From: Methanosarcinales archaeon
GTDB lineage: Archaea > Halobacteriota > Syntropharchaeia > Alkanophagales > Methanospirareceae
Direction: 5' to 3'
Length of the DNA stretch: 28,503 bases
NCBI GenBank assembly: GCA_025464345.1
Contig: JAODGP010000056.1
Span: 1-28,503 of the forward strand
The notes under the pieces were generated by a model that did no database searches, was not told the DNA's origin, and saw only the letters and a list, made by a program, of their open reading frames with translations. Positions 1 to 7,743 of this stretch are shown one piece after another. The position numbers and the translations under genes were made by a program. Numbering within the stretch: position 1 is the stretch's first letter; each line of letters opens with the position of its first letter.

Positions 1-1
1 G

Positions 2-277
2 ATAGAACTGCCAGAAATGGAGGGGATAAAAGAAAAGGCTGAGGAATGGAGATTTGAACAACAACTCTCAAGATATGTATTCAGGAGGAAAGGCAACGAT
101 TACTGGGGCTGGCGAGGTAGTGTAAAATTTGAGATGAACAACCTGAGCGAGAGGGAGAGAGAGCTTATTGGATGGCTCTTGGGAGCGGGAAGAATAACAG
201 GGCTTGGTAAATTTACCACTATCGGTTTCGGCGATTACGATTGTATCAGTAAAACAAATCGTCTCCAGCACCGGTAG
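2..277 (+). CDS. cas6: Cas6 CRISPR endoribonuclease, C-terminal part (gene cut by window edge)
   Basis: Cas6 cuts the CRISPR precursor transcript within its repeats to make guide RNAs. The reading frame is open to the left edge, so the ATG at 17 is probably internal and only the last 90 or so residues are present. The C-terminal part has the Cas6 pattern: a GWRGSVKFEM strand, the helix ERERELIGWLLGAGR, and the glycine-rich loop GLGKFTTIGFGDY, matching the G-rich signature near the end of Cas6/RAMP proteins. The expected N-terminal catalytic histidine region lies outside the window. No CRISPR repeats or other cas genes are visible downstream; the next 700 bases hold broken gene pieces. The call rests on motif recognition only. 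I cannot tell whether the upstream part is intact. Confidence 0.72.
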   Translation: MELPEMEGIKEKAEEWRFEQQLSRYVFRRKGNDYWGWRGSVKFEMNNLSERERELIGWLLGAGRITGLGKFTTIGFGDYDCISKTNRLQHR

Positions 278-328
278 AATCGGAGGGACCTCCCAGATAC
301 GTCAGGAAGAGCAGCAAAATCTCGTGAT

Positions 329-647
329 TCATGCCGATGACTGACTAATAACCACTTCCGTTTTACCAGCAAGCACATCATCAGAGACAATCCTGAGCTC
401 ACCGGGTGTTTTACGATAGATTCAAGTATATTCTTTGTCCCAACGTAATCCCATCCTTGAGATACTTCTCTCTGAGCGATAGAGGAGCAAGTTTCTCCAG
501 GATTTGTCCTTCTCTTCTTAACCTTTCATATATCTCCCGGTCTATGGTGGTCTCGGCACCGTAAGTAGGAACACCTAAGTCAATTTCCGTAAAGTTATCC
601 ATTGATGGTAGAAGAACAATGCGGTAAAGATTCCTCAAATTTAGCAT
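329..647 (-). pseudogene. Decayed ORF with two frameshifts, family not identified
   Basis: The first frame runs from ATG 647 to a stop at 411, and its protein-like sequence includes TYGAETTIDREIYERLRREG and LAPLSLREKYLKDG. Protein-like sequence continues in two other frames: YVGTKNILESIVK across about 410-450, then TPGELRIVSDDVLAGKTEVV ending with a stop at 329-331. Adding one G to the GGG run near 449-452 and one A to the AAAA run near 409-412 would join all three into one chain of about 107 residues. This is either a pseudogene remnant or homopolymer sequencing error. The N-terminus also looks cut off, because a stop lies upstream and other sequence starts at 648. The pieces loosely recall the C-terminal part of large archaeal DUF499-type ATPases, but that is an impression only. 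Confidence 0.55.
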
Positions 648-914
648 ATGGAAGATAAAAAAGAGAATAAAGTCTATCTACCAAACAAAAATGGTGGTGC
701 AGGATTTATTGATTTTGCAATTGGGGATTATAACGAACCTGGGATTGGAATAGGATTTTCATTGAAATATGGGTGGTCACATGAGGAGATTGTATATGAT
801 TTTCTTAAATTGTTAGACAAGAAGAATCCATTTAAAGTATCAATCTCATTCAATATAATATTTCGTGAAAAGAGATTGATGAGTGATGCCCGACAACGTG
901 GCACAAATCTATAA
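648..914 (+). CDS. Hypothetical protein, 88 residues, possibly a gene fragment
   Basis: Not recognised. The sequence has protein-like texture: a hydrophilic start, then GFIDFAIGDYNEPGIGIGF, then EEIVYDFLKLLDKKNPFKVS and a beta-rich SISFNIIFREK stretch. It then ends in low-complexity RLMSDARQRGTNL, which looks like an out-of-frame tail. The arrangement (GxIDFAIGD, an aspartate-rich helix, then SISFNII) faintly recalls restriction-endonuclease-like folds, but no complete (D/E)XK motif can be pointed to. The start abuts the start of the opposite-strand remnant (CATATG at 645-650), and there is no Shine-Dalgarno sequence. It is more AT-rich than the housekeeping genes that follow. It may be the surviving front half of a longer accessory gene. 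Confidence 0.4.
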   Translation: MEDKKENKVYLPNKNGGAGFIDFAIGDYNEPGIGIGFSLKYGWSHEEIVYDFLKLLDKKNPFKVSISFNIIFREKRLMSDARQRGTNL

Positions 915-990
915 ATATGTAGAAATAGATAAAGATTATAACGTCCCTGAGGATGGTTCACTGACTGATATGCAATGCATCGCAATTTAG
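886..990 (+). CDS. Possible short ORF or out-of-frame continuation of the preceding fragment
   Basis: An ATG at 886 opens a 34-residue frame (begins MPDNVAQIYKYVEIDKDY) that overlaps the end of the 648-914 frame and the first bases of the Sua5 gene. It could be the shifted continuation of the preceding fragment, because it is hydrophilic and protein-like where the upstream frame degenerates. It is too short to assign, and no ribosome binding site is evident. Confidence 0.2.
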   Translation: MPDNVAQIYKYVEIDKDYNVPEDGSLTDMQCIAI

Positions 991-1601
991 AGCGTGCAAT
1001 CAGGAACGCCATAGCGGCAATCAAAGCTGGTGGCACGGTCGTTTACCCAACTGAGACGGTATACGGTCTCGGTGCCTCTGCATTATCCGAGGATGCGGTA
1101 TTGAAAGTGTACAGGCTAAAGCGGCGGAGTTTAGCCAAGCCCATTTCTCTCGCAGTATCCTCTTTCGAGATGCTGCGTGAGGTTGCTTATGTGGCTCAAT
1201 CGCAGCTTGAGATCATAACACGGCTATTGCCAGGTCCCGTCACCATACTGTTAAGGAAGAAGGACATGGTACCTGAGATTTTAACCGCGCAGTCGGAAGT
1301 GGTGGGTATAAGATACCCCGCTAACCCGATAGCCACGCGTATAATAAACGAGACGGGTCCCATAACGGCGACAAGTGCGAATCTCACGGGCGATAAGCCT
1401 CCAGTACGCATAGAGGAAGTTAATATAAAAGCTGATGTTATTATAAATGGAGGTAGATGTAAATATGGTGTGCCATCCACGGTGGTGGATATGGCGCGTG
1501 GGATGAAGATACTGAGGAGAGGCGCGAGCTATGATAGAGTATTGCACATCCTGCAGAGCGAAACTGCTGGAGAAGGGGTACACGGTCTTTCCGTGTCCTA
1601 A
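975..1601 (+). CDS. Threonylcarbamoyl-AMP synthase (Sua5/YrdC/TsaC family)
   Basis: Makes threonylcarbamoyl-AMP from threonine, bicarbonate and ATP, the first step of t6A formation at position 37 of tRNAs that read ANN codons; cytoplasmic. The 208 residues are one YrdC domain with the signature GGTVVYPTETVYGLG near residue 20, KPISLAV near 55, LLPGPVT near 84, SANLTGDKPP near 134, and PSTVVDM near 166. The C-terminal Sua5 domain of longer homologues is absent, which gives the short YrdC form. The start at 975 puts MHRNLERAIRNAI before the domain, a natural N-terminus. The last 71 bases overlap the zinc-ribbon gene in another frame. S8e follows, so the cluster is translation-related. Confidence 0.92.
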   Translation: MHRNLERAIRNAIAAIKAGGTVVYPTETVYGLGASALSEDAVLKVYRLKRRSLAKPISLAVSSFEMLREVAYVAQSQLEIITRLLPGPVTILLRKKDMVPEILTAQSEVVGIRYPANPIATRIINETGPITATSANLTGDKPPVRIEEVNIKADVIINGGRCKYGVPSTVVDMARGMKILRRGASYDRVLHILQSETAGEGVHGLSVS

Positions 1602-1692
1602 CTGTGGAAAGGTAGAGATAGGTAGATGCGCGAAGTGCAGGAAGCAGAGCAACCTGTACGTATGTGAGGAGTGTGGCTTTGTGGGTCCTTAA
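1531..1692 (+). CDS. Archaeal zinc-ribbon RNA-binding protein (DUF1610/COG2888 type)
   Basis: A 53-residue protein made almost entirely of two zinc-binding Cys pairs: CTSC (residues 5-8) with CPNC (22-25), and CAKC (33-36) with CEEC (45-48). It ends in GFVGP. This Cys spacing and size fit the small archaeal family annotated as Zn-ribbon RNA-binding proteins (COG2888), found near translation genes. Its ATG lies inside the end of the Sua5 gene (71-base overlap, different frame), and it stops 19 bases before S8e. The next Shine-Dalgarno belongs to S8e. Its molecular role is not established; ribosome or RNA binding is inferred from family and context. Confidence 0.85.
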   Translation: MIEYCTSCRAKLLEKGYTVFPCPNCGKVEIGRCAKCRKQSNLYVCEECGFVGP

Positions 1693-1711
1693 TTAAAGGA
1701 GGAGGTTAAAG

Positions 1712-2086
1712 ATGAGATGGCAGGGTGAATCCAGGAGGAAGTACACGGGTGGGCGATTGCACAGGCACAGGAAGAAGCGAGCGTACGAAGCTGGTCGCCC
1801 AGCTGCTGATACGGTCATAGGAGATACCAAACGCAAGATAGTGCGCACGATGGGCGGCAATATCAAGGTGCGATTGCTCCAGTGTGATTATGCAAATGTC
1901 TCAGACCCCCGAAACGGAATGACAAAGAAGGTGCGAATCATCAGTGTGAAGAGCAATCCCGCCAACCCGTTCTACATCAGGCGGAATATCCTGACGCGAG
2001 GCGCGGTGATAGAGACCGAGCTGGGCAATGCGCTGGTCACAAGCAGACCGGGTCAGGATGGTGTGGTGAATGCAAAGTTGATCTGA
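1712..2086 (+). CDS. rps8e: Small-subunit ribosomal protein S8e
   Basis: A structural protein of the archaeal 30S subunit. The 124 residues match S8e from end to end: the basic start WQGESRRKYTGGRLHRHRKK, then GGNIKVRLLQCDYANV, the NPANPFYIRRNILTRGAVI block near 87-105, and the GNALVTSRPGQDGVVNA tail. The length is the usual archaeal length of about 125. The start is fixed by a strong Shine-Dalgarno (AAGGAGGAGGT, 1696-1706) five bases before ATG 1712. It is downstream of the zinc ribbon and 12 bases before herA, so the three genes are likely co-transcribed. Confidence 0.97.
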   Translation: MRWQGESRRKYTGGRLHRHRKKRAYEAGRPAADTVIGDTKRKIVRTMGGNIKVRLLQCDYANVSDPRNGMTKKVRIISVKSNPANPFYIRRNILTRGAVIETELGNALVTSRPGQDGVVNAKLI

Positions 2087-2098
2087 CAGCTCAGATAG

Positions 2099-3559
2099 AT
2101 GTACAAATTAGTGGGAGTAGTAACCGGCGAGGTGAAATTACACGAGTTTGAATTTGTTGTCACGGGCGAGGTGAGACTGAACGAGTATGTGAAGGTATGG
2201 ACAGAACAGGACGGCTGGATACTTGCGCGGGTGGTGAAGCTGGTGGAGGTGGAGAAGAAGAAGGCAACTGCGGAGGTCATAGGCTACAAAGATGAGCGCG
2301 GGTTCTTAACACAGCCAGACAGTACCGTCTCACGTGATGATAAGGTCTTCAAGGCGGATCGTGCATTTATAACAGAGACGCTGGGCTTGAAATCGGGTGG
2401 CATATACCTGGGTCTGCTGGAAGGGCGCAACATACCCGTATATATCCGTAAAGAGGAACTGATCCAGAAACACTGCAGTATACTGGCGAAGACGGGCAGC
2501 GGTAAGTCATACACCGCCGGCGTATTGATAGAAGAACTGCTGGAGAAGAGCGTACCACTGCTCATCATAGACCCTCATGGCGAGTATGTCACACTGAAAT
2601 ACGAGAACAGGAACGAGGAAGAGCGCAAGCAGATGGAGAAGTATGGAATCGCACCTCGTGGCTATGCCTCAAGGGTCGTCGTCTATACTCCCGCTAATTT
2701 CTCCATAAACCCCAATGCCGACCGGCTATTCCGGATAGATGGCATCAACCTGAGTGTGAAGGAGTTGTATGATCTGTTCCCCATGTCAGATGCCCAGCTG
2801 GGCGTTCTGTATCAGAGCATAAACGCTATAAAATCGCAGAAGGAGTTTTATACCATCGAAGACATCATCAAGAAGGTATCGGAGAGCAAAAGCAGTGCCC
2901 GATGGCGGATCATTCACTACCTTGAACGTATTCGTGAGACTGGCATACTGTCAGACAGTCCAACGCGTATAGAAGAGCTTGTGAAACGGGGTCAGGCATC
3001 TATAATAGACATGAAGGGTGCAGAGCCCGATTTACAGCGCTTGATCGTTTACCGGCTCTGTAAGGAGGTTTTTGAAGGCAGGAAGATGGGGAAGATACCG
3101 CCATTGATGCTCGTGGTTGAGGAGGCGCATAATTTCTGCCCGGAACGTGGCTTTGAACGTGCCGCAAGCTCCAATATACTCAGGACAATAGCATCAGAGG
3201 GCAGGAAATTCGGGCTCGGATTGCTCGTTATCTCACAGCGACCCGCACGCGTGGATAAGAACGTCATATCTCAGTGCAATACGCAGATAATCCTCCGTGT
3301 GACGAACCCCAATGACATAAGGGCATTGAGCAAGGGTCTGGAGTTCATGAGCAGTGAGATGGAGGAGGTGATAAAGCGTATACCACAGGGTGTTGCCCTG
3401 TTATCGAGTCCGAGCATAGAGATGCCAGTACTCGTGGATATCCGTGTTAGAAAGAGCGAGCACGGCGGCAGGGCAGTGGAATTTGAGTCTGAGGAGGTGG
3501 AAGAAGTGCAGACGAGTAAAAGAGGTGTACTTGCACGCTTATTCTCTATTAGTGCTTGA
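2099..3559 (+). CDS. herA: HerA-type bipolar DNA translocase/ATPase
   Basis: HerA is a hexameric DNA-pumping ATPase that works with the nuclease NurA, and with Mre11-Rad50, in DNA end resection. The 486 residues begin with a HAS-barrel (about 1-115), then the RecA/FtsK-type ATPase: Walker A AKTGSGKSYT (130-139), IDPHGEY near 158, Walker B-like MLVVEEAHNF near 337-346, and the LVISQRPARVDKNVISQCN block (about 380-400) typical of HerA/DUF87 proteins. The length is close to that of archaeal HerA. No NurA, Mre11 or Rad50 gene lies beside it here. Instead it follows S8e and precedes a presenilin-like protease, so its nuclease partner must be encoded elsewhere. The assignment as HerA rather than another DUF87 ATPase is fairly firm. 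Confidence 0.88.
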   Translation: MYKLVGVVTGEVKLHEFEFVVTGEVRLNEYVKVWTEQDGWILARVVKLVEVEKKKATAEVIGYKDERGFLTQPDSTVSRDDKVFKADRAFITETLGLKSGGIYLGLLEGRNIPVYIRKEELIQKHCSILAKTGSGKSYTAGVLIEELLEKSVPLLIIDPHGEYVTLKYENRNEEERKQMEKYGIAPRGYASRVVVYTPANFSINPNADRLFRIDGINLSVKELYDLFPMSDAQLGVLYQSINAIKSQKEFYTIEDIIKKVSESKSSARWRIIHYLERIRETGILSDSPTRIEELVKRGQASIIDMKGAEPDLQRLIVYRLCKEVFEGRKMGKIPPLMLVVEEAHNFCPERGFERAASSNILRTIASEGRKFGLGLLVISQRPARVDKNVISQCNTQIILRVTNPNDIRALSKGLEFMSSEMEEVIKRIPQGVALLSSPSIEMPVLVDIRVRKSEHGGRAVEFESEEVEEVQTSKRGVLARLFSISA

Positions 3560-3568
3560 TTAAATGAA

Positions 3569-4444
3569 ATGACCGATGAATCGGGGACGAGCGTTCTGCT
3601 CTATGCGGGTATGGGCACTTTTATCCTCCTGACAGCAGTTATAGCCTTATTGCTCGCTACACCATTTGAAGTTACGGGTGTAAAGGCTTTTGAAGATCCG
3701 GAATCCGTATGGAATCCCGTATACTTCCTCATACTCATTATCGGATTCACCGCGATCATACTCATTGTGATAAGGTTTGGAGGTAAAAAGCTCGTTTATC
3801 TCCTTATGCTCGCTGCTGTTGCAATAACGATGTATTATGTGCTGGACGGTATACTACGCTATTATCCACCCGTCAATGCGCTCCATGTATATGGTATGAA
3901 TACATGTGCTCTGGTTATCTCTTCTTTACTCACCATCATACTGCACAGATACCCGGAATGGTATGTCGTTGATGCCACTGGTTTGATGCTGGGAGGGGGC
4001 GTAGCAGCGATATTTGGGATCTCGCTTATACCTCCGCTGGTGATAGTTCTTATGATACTGCTCGCGGTTTACGATGCTATTTCGGTATACAAGACCAGGC
4101 ACATGGTGTCGCTGGCGGAATCGGTGGTTGATATGAACGTTCCGATTCTGTTCGTGCTGCCACGCAAGCGAGACTTCTCTATGCTGAGTACCGGGCTGGG
4201 GAGCGGAGAAGCATTATTCATGGGACTCGGCGACGCGGTCATACCAGCTATTCTGGTGGTATCTGCATATGTGAGCTATAATAGTATGATACCTGCCCTG
4301 AGCGCTTTAGCCGGCACCCTCGCCGGTTATACCGCACTCACAAGGTTCGCAGGCAGGGGTAAACCGCATGCAGGACTGCCATTCCTCAATTCCGGCGCGA
4401 TAATCGGATTCCTTATCGGGCTGATCATAACGGGTATCGGCTGA
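3569..4444 (+). CDS. Presenilin/signal-peptide-peptidase-like archaeal intramembrane aspartyl protease
   Basis: An integral membrane aspartyl protease of the A22/PSH type that cleaves proteins inside the lipid bilayer; natural archaeal substrates are unknown. The 291 residues form about nine hydrophobic segments. The two catalytic aspartates are visible: AVYDAISVYKT (Tyr168-Asp169) and the GxGD motif FMGLGD (Asp222). The PAL-equivalent HAGLPFLNSG sits at 267-276, with the alanine/leucine order altered to GLP. Length and motif spacing fit the archaeal COG3389 family. It starts nine bases after the herA stop and ends five bases from the convergent polC stop. No Shine-Dalgarno is seen, so translation is probably coupled to herA. 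Confidence 0.88.
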   Translation: MTDESGTSVLLYAGMGTFILLTAVIALLLATPFEVTGVKAFEDPESVWNPVYFLILIIGFTAIILIVIRFGGKKLVYLLMLAAVAITMYYVLDGILRYYPPVNALHVYGMNTCALVISSLLTIILHRYPEWYVVDATGLMLGGGVAAIFGISLIPPLVIVLMILLAVYDAISVYKTRHMVSLAESVVDMNVPILFVLPRKRDFSMLSTGLGSGEALFMGLGDAVIPAILVVSAYVSYNSMIPALSALAGTLAGYTALTRFAGRGKPHAGLPFLNSGAIIGFLIGLIITGIG

Positions 4445-4449
4445 CCGGG

Positions 4450-7400
4450 CTACATGAAATCACTCAGCGCTTTCTGCTTGTCTGTTGCGGGAAGGAGTGT
4501 TTCGACATCTTCTCTCAGCAGTTCCAGTCGCTGCCTGGTGTAATTCGTTAGATGATACTCTTCCGCTAATTGGAGTGATACCGATAGATATTTCGTTATT
4601 CCCGCGGCATGCACCGTTGGCAGTAACCGCCCACCGCATTTATTGCACATGCCGGTGAGGGGTATACGCCGGTATTTCGCATTGCAGCGGCTGCACCGTA
4701 CCTGCTGCGAGCCGAAAGCACGCAGGTTACCCTTTATATCTCGCAGAAAATGGTTCTTTATCACCGTCTCCGCAACCTCTCGCTCATCCACCGCTCTTAT
4801 TAGCTGCGCCAGCTTCAACTGCGCATTCACCTTGTCAAGCATCGAGCCCAGCGTCTTATACAGCGAGTTCTGTGGTCCTGCCGCTATGTCACTCGTATCA
4901 TGCGTGTAGCCGAACCCGTAGGTATCGCGCGGCGTTCCTATCCGCCTGACCGCGGTCTCCATCTCAGCTGCGACATCTCTGGGATGCTTACCGGAATCGG
5001 CAGCCATATAGAGCTCCAGCGGGTACTCTCGCATAATGGAGATGTTATGCGCTTCTTTATCCACCTCTCTCGGATTTATTACCGGTATTAACACCAGCGG
5101 TGCATCCATTCTGCCGCCTATCTTGTCCGGTAAGAAGGCTAACGAGAAGTTCAGGAGTGCATCTAACAGGAGAATTATCGAGTCCTCATCACCGTCGCAG
5201 TTCCTCCGTTTCGCAGCATGGAAGAAAGGATGTGCATAACATGCAGAAGCACGTGTGAACCCTATTATCCTGCCCAGTATGCCGGCAGATGTATGTGGTG
5301 CCAGACCGAGCACGAGCTGCCCGATCAGATCCTCGCATGTTCTCACATTGTAATACCGTGGTAGCCCGTAGAACCGCTCCAGCAGTTCATCTATGAACTT
5401 GGTAATACGGATGAGGTAAGGTACAGCATTATTTGAGATGATAATATCCTGCTGTTTCAGCTCCACCACCTGCGTAGCTCTACTCAACTCCTCACCGTTT
5501 ATATCGTACAGATAGCCCAGTTCCTTTGCGCGTCTGACACTCAACCCTATCTCACGGGGTCGGAAATGCGTTAATGGCAGGTTCGTGAAGTCATATCTTA
5601 TTGTACCATCTTTATATACAAACACCTCGTGTTTCGCTCTCAGTATGCCCTTACCCAGGTGTTCAGGCACTTTATTGCCCGAAATGAGCCCGGTTACACA
5701 TTTAACATCCCGCTTCGCCAGTTCGTGTTCATAACCCAGCCGCTTTAACGTTTCTTGATAAAACCGGTAGAGGTCTATACTCACACCCCGCTTACGCCTG
5801 TTGTTTCTCGGTGCCTGCATCACATTGTGGGAGCCACACTTATCGCATACCGAATAGCAAGCCAGGAACAAATTACCACAATCCCGGCAACGCCTCAGTC
5901 CGACATCAATGTCTATCACCTTTACCTTCAGTGCCTCCTTGAGCGAACGGTTCTTACCTCCTGCGTCGCCCACCGGGAAGATTGCGTTAGGTGCCGGGCT
6001 CATCAAGCGCTCCCGCGATTTCTCAGGTCTGCCCATTCTCATACCGATCCGTGTTGGCGCTTTCGGCATCGTCTTCAATCGCACGGAATCATCTCTCCTC
6101 AATGCTCGTGTTATACCCAGGCAGCGCAGCAGTGCATCAGGCTCCTTTATCACTATTTGCGAACCTTCACGATGGAAAGTAACGAGCAAGTTCTCTAAAA
6201 TCACTATCACACGACTATCATCGGGTATTATCAATTTATCAGCCTGAATCACACCTCGTTCGCATATCCACCCGGTAAGGAATTCGCGGTCTTCTGTGCT
6301 TATGTCCTCCCACAGATATGTATATGCCGGGTGGAGTGGTATATCATAACGTGATGATATATCTATTGCCTCCTTCTGTGCTGGTATTCTTCCACGCCAC
6401 TTCGCCGCTTCTTCCACTGATTTCAATTCCAGTTCCTTCAACCATCGCTCGTGTGAGTATGCACCTGGCTTCAACAGCTGCCCCGCTTCCAGGAAATCAC
6501 CATAATCCACAAGTACCTCACCAAGGTCTATGATCTCTTCCACACCGGTATCAGCGCCATCGCAACTCACAAGTGTGGTGAGGTCCCCGTTCTTCAGTCT
6601 CACAACAGGACCATCTATGGTATCCACGGGCACCACGCATGCCGCTTTACCCGGTAGTTCGGGCTTTATCTGTGTACCGGGCGCGATGAATCCGAGCAGT
6701 GACATTGTGGCGGGATGCATGCCAATGGCAGCGAAGCCCGAATTCCTCGCACGTCCATAACGTAGCCGGAACGAGCCTTTAGCCGCCGGACGACCAAATA
6801 CGGGTCTACCTGCGATCAGATCCTCAAGAAAAGCTTTCTTCTTGCTCTCCCTCTTACTCTTTATCAGCGTATCCAGCCATTCCCAGCCATCAATGCCGAG
6901 CTTATCAACGTACCGCTTTAGCTTTGGCGCTTTCATCGCTATCCCCTCGGTCAGTACAAGCACCATCCCACCACGTATCCTGTTCGTGGCTACACGTTCG
7001 AGATCTTTATAGCCGTCCACCTCGCGGTCCTCAGTTGGGTCGCCATCAATGCATATCGGGCAGTTTCTCACTATCTCTCTTATCTCATCGTCAGAAGGCG
7101 TGTATTGCAGCCCTGCTATGCGCGCATACGCCGATACCTCCAGTACGTACCGCCACACTTCCTCATCACGCGGCGAATAAGGAGCGAAACCCATCTCCCG
7201 CCTTATATAATCGGCTGCGAGCACTGAAAGCGCCTGTGCAGTACCACCTGCGCTCCTTATCGGACCCGAATAGAAGATCTTGATGTATTCGGTCGAATCA
7301 TCGTTCAGACCGATCTCTATGCGCGAGATACCATCCAGTGGTGCGGCAACCACACCCTCCGTGATGATCGCTACTGCAGTTCTGACTGCGTTCTCAACGA

Positions 7401-7680
7401 TCTCACGGCGCCTGTACTGCCCGAACTTACCAGAAGCGAACTCAAGTGCTACTTTTAACGCTACCTCTTCACGGCTATACTCACGTTCCAGTTCCCTTAT
7501 CCGTGCACCCACTCCGCTTATACCGATCAGCGCTTCTACACGTTCGGCAATATCAGCAGTTATCTTTATTTCGGGTTTAAGCGCGGGATCGAGCCCCTTA
7601 CGCCTCGCTGTATTCGCTATCTCCAGCTCTTCAAATAACCGCTTCTTCAAATGCTCATGATATATCAACCGCTCAGCCAT
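4450..7680 (-). CDS. polC: DNA polymerase D (PolD) large catalytic subunit DP2
   Basis: The catalytic subunit of the archaea-specific replicative polymerase PolD, which pairs with DP1 (not in this window). The 1076 residues lack inteins. Visible: conserved GGTAQALSVLAADYIRR near 145, the zinc finger CRDCGNLFLACYSVCDKCG (about 596-617), the catalytic motif NCDGDEDS with Asp829 and Asp831, and a second zinc finger starting CSRCNAKYRR (about 995-1018). The last residues QKALSDFM fit a PCNA-interacting (PIP) box, as known for PolD. The length is at the short end for DP2. The start ATG 7680 gives a normal N-terminus (MAERLIYHEHLKKRLFEELE) and lies about 41 bases downstream of a TATA box. It is convergent with the presenilin gene. 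Confidence 0.97.
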   Translation of the reverse strand: MAERLIYHEHLKKRLFEELEIANTARRKGLDPALKPEIKITADIAERVEALIGISGVGARIRELEREYSREEVALKVALEFASGKFGQYRRREIVENAVRTAVAIITEGVVAAPLDGISRIEIGLNDDSTEYIKIFYSGPIRSAGGTAQALSVLAADYIRREMGFAPYSPRDEEVWRYVLEVSAYARIAGLQYTPSDDEIREIVRNCPICIDGDPTEDREVDGYKDLERVATNRIRGGMVLVLTEGIAMKAPKLKRYVDKLGIDGWEWLDTLIKSKRESKKKAFLEDLIAGRPVFGRPAAKGSFRLRYGRARNSGFAAIGMHPATMSLLGFIAPGTQIKPELPGKAACVVPVDTIDGPVVRLKNGDLTTLVSCDGADTGVEEIIDLGEVLVDYGDFLEAGQLLKPGAYSHERWLKELELKSVEEAAKWRGRIPAQKEAIDISSRYDIPLHPAYTYLWEDISTEDREFLTGWICERGVIQADKLIIPDDSRVIVILENLLVTFHREGSQIVIKEPDALLRCLGITRALRRDDSVRLKTMPKAPTRIGMRMGRPEKSRERLMSPAPNAIFPVGDAGGKNRSLKEALKVKVIDIDVGLRRCRDCGNLFLACYSVCDKCGSHNVMQAPRNNRRKRGVSIDLYRFYQETLKRLGYEHELAKRDVKCVTGLISGNKVPEHLGKGILRAKHEVFVYKDGTIRYDFTNLPLTHFRPREIGLSVRRAKELGYLYDINGEELSRATQVVELKQQDIIISNNAVPYLIRITKFIDELLERFYGLPRYYNVRTCEDLIGQLVLGLAPHTSAGILGRIIGFTRASACYAHPFFHAAKRRNCDGDEDSIILLLDALLNFSLAFLPDKIGGRMDAPLVLIPVINPREVDKEAHNISIMREYPLELYMAADSGKHPRDVAAEMETAVRRIGTPRDTYGFGYTHDTSDIAAGPQNSLYKTLGSMLDKVNAQLKLAQLIRAVDEREVAETVIKNHFLRDIKGNLRAFGSQQVRCSRCNAKYRRIPLTGMCNKCGGRLLPTVHAAGITKYLSVSLQLAEEYHLTNYTRQRLELLREDVETLLPATDKQKALSDFM

Positions 7681-7693
7681 CTGAAATATTAAG

Positions 7694-7715
7694 GGGGAAA
7701 GATTTTTCTCTCCCC
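7694..7715. other. Stem-loop between cdc48 stop and polC start
   Basis: GGGGAAAGA - TTTT - TCTCTCCCC can pair as a nine-base stem with one mismatch. It lies after the cdc48 stop and just upstream of polC (both read on the minus strand). It could help end cdc48 transcription, but it also spans the expected polC transcription start, so its role is unclear. Confidence 0.3.
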
Positions 7716-7720
7716 TCAGC

Positions 7721-7729
7721 TTTTATACC
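7721..7729 (-). promoter_or_regulatory. TATA box for polC
   Basis: On the minus strand the site reads GGTATAAAA, a near-consensus archaeal TATA box. Transcription would start about 26 bases downstream, near 7698, leaving a leader of less than 20 bases before ATG 7680. Confidence 0.5.
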
Positions 7730-7743
7730 AAAATCCTGTAATC

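Noticed and set aside
2099..2200. Apparent internal repeat at the HerA N-terminus (VVTGEVKLHEF / VVTGEVRLNEY)
   Set aside because: The spacing fits the strands of the normal HAS-barrel, so a recent duplication is not needed to explain it.
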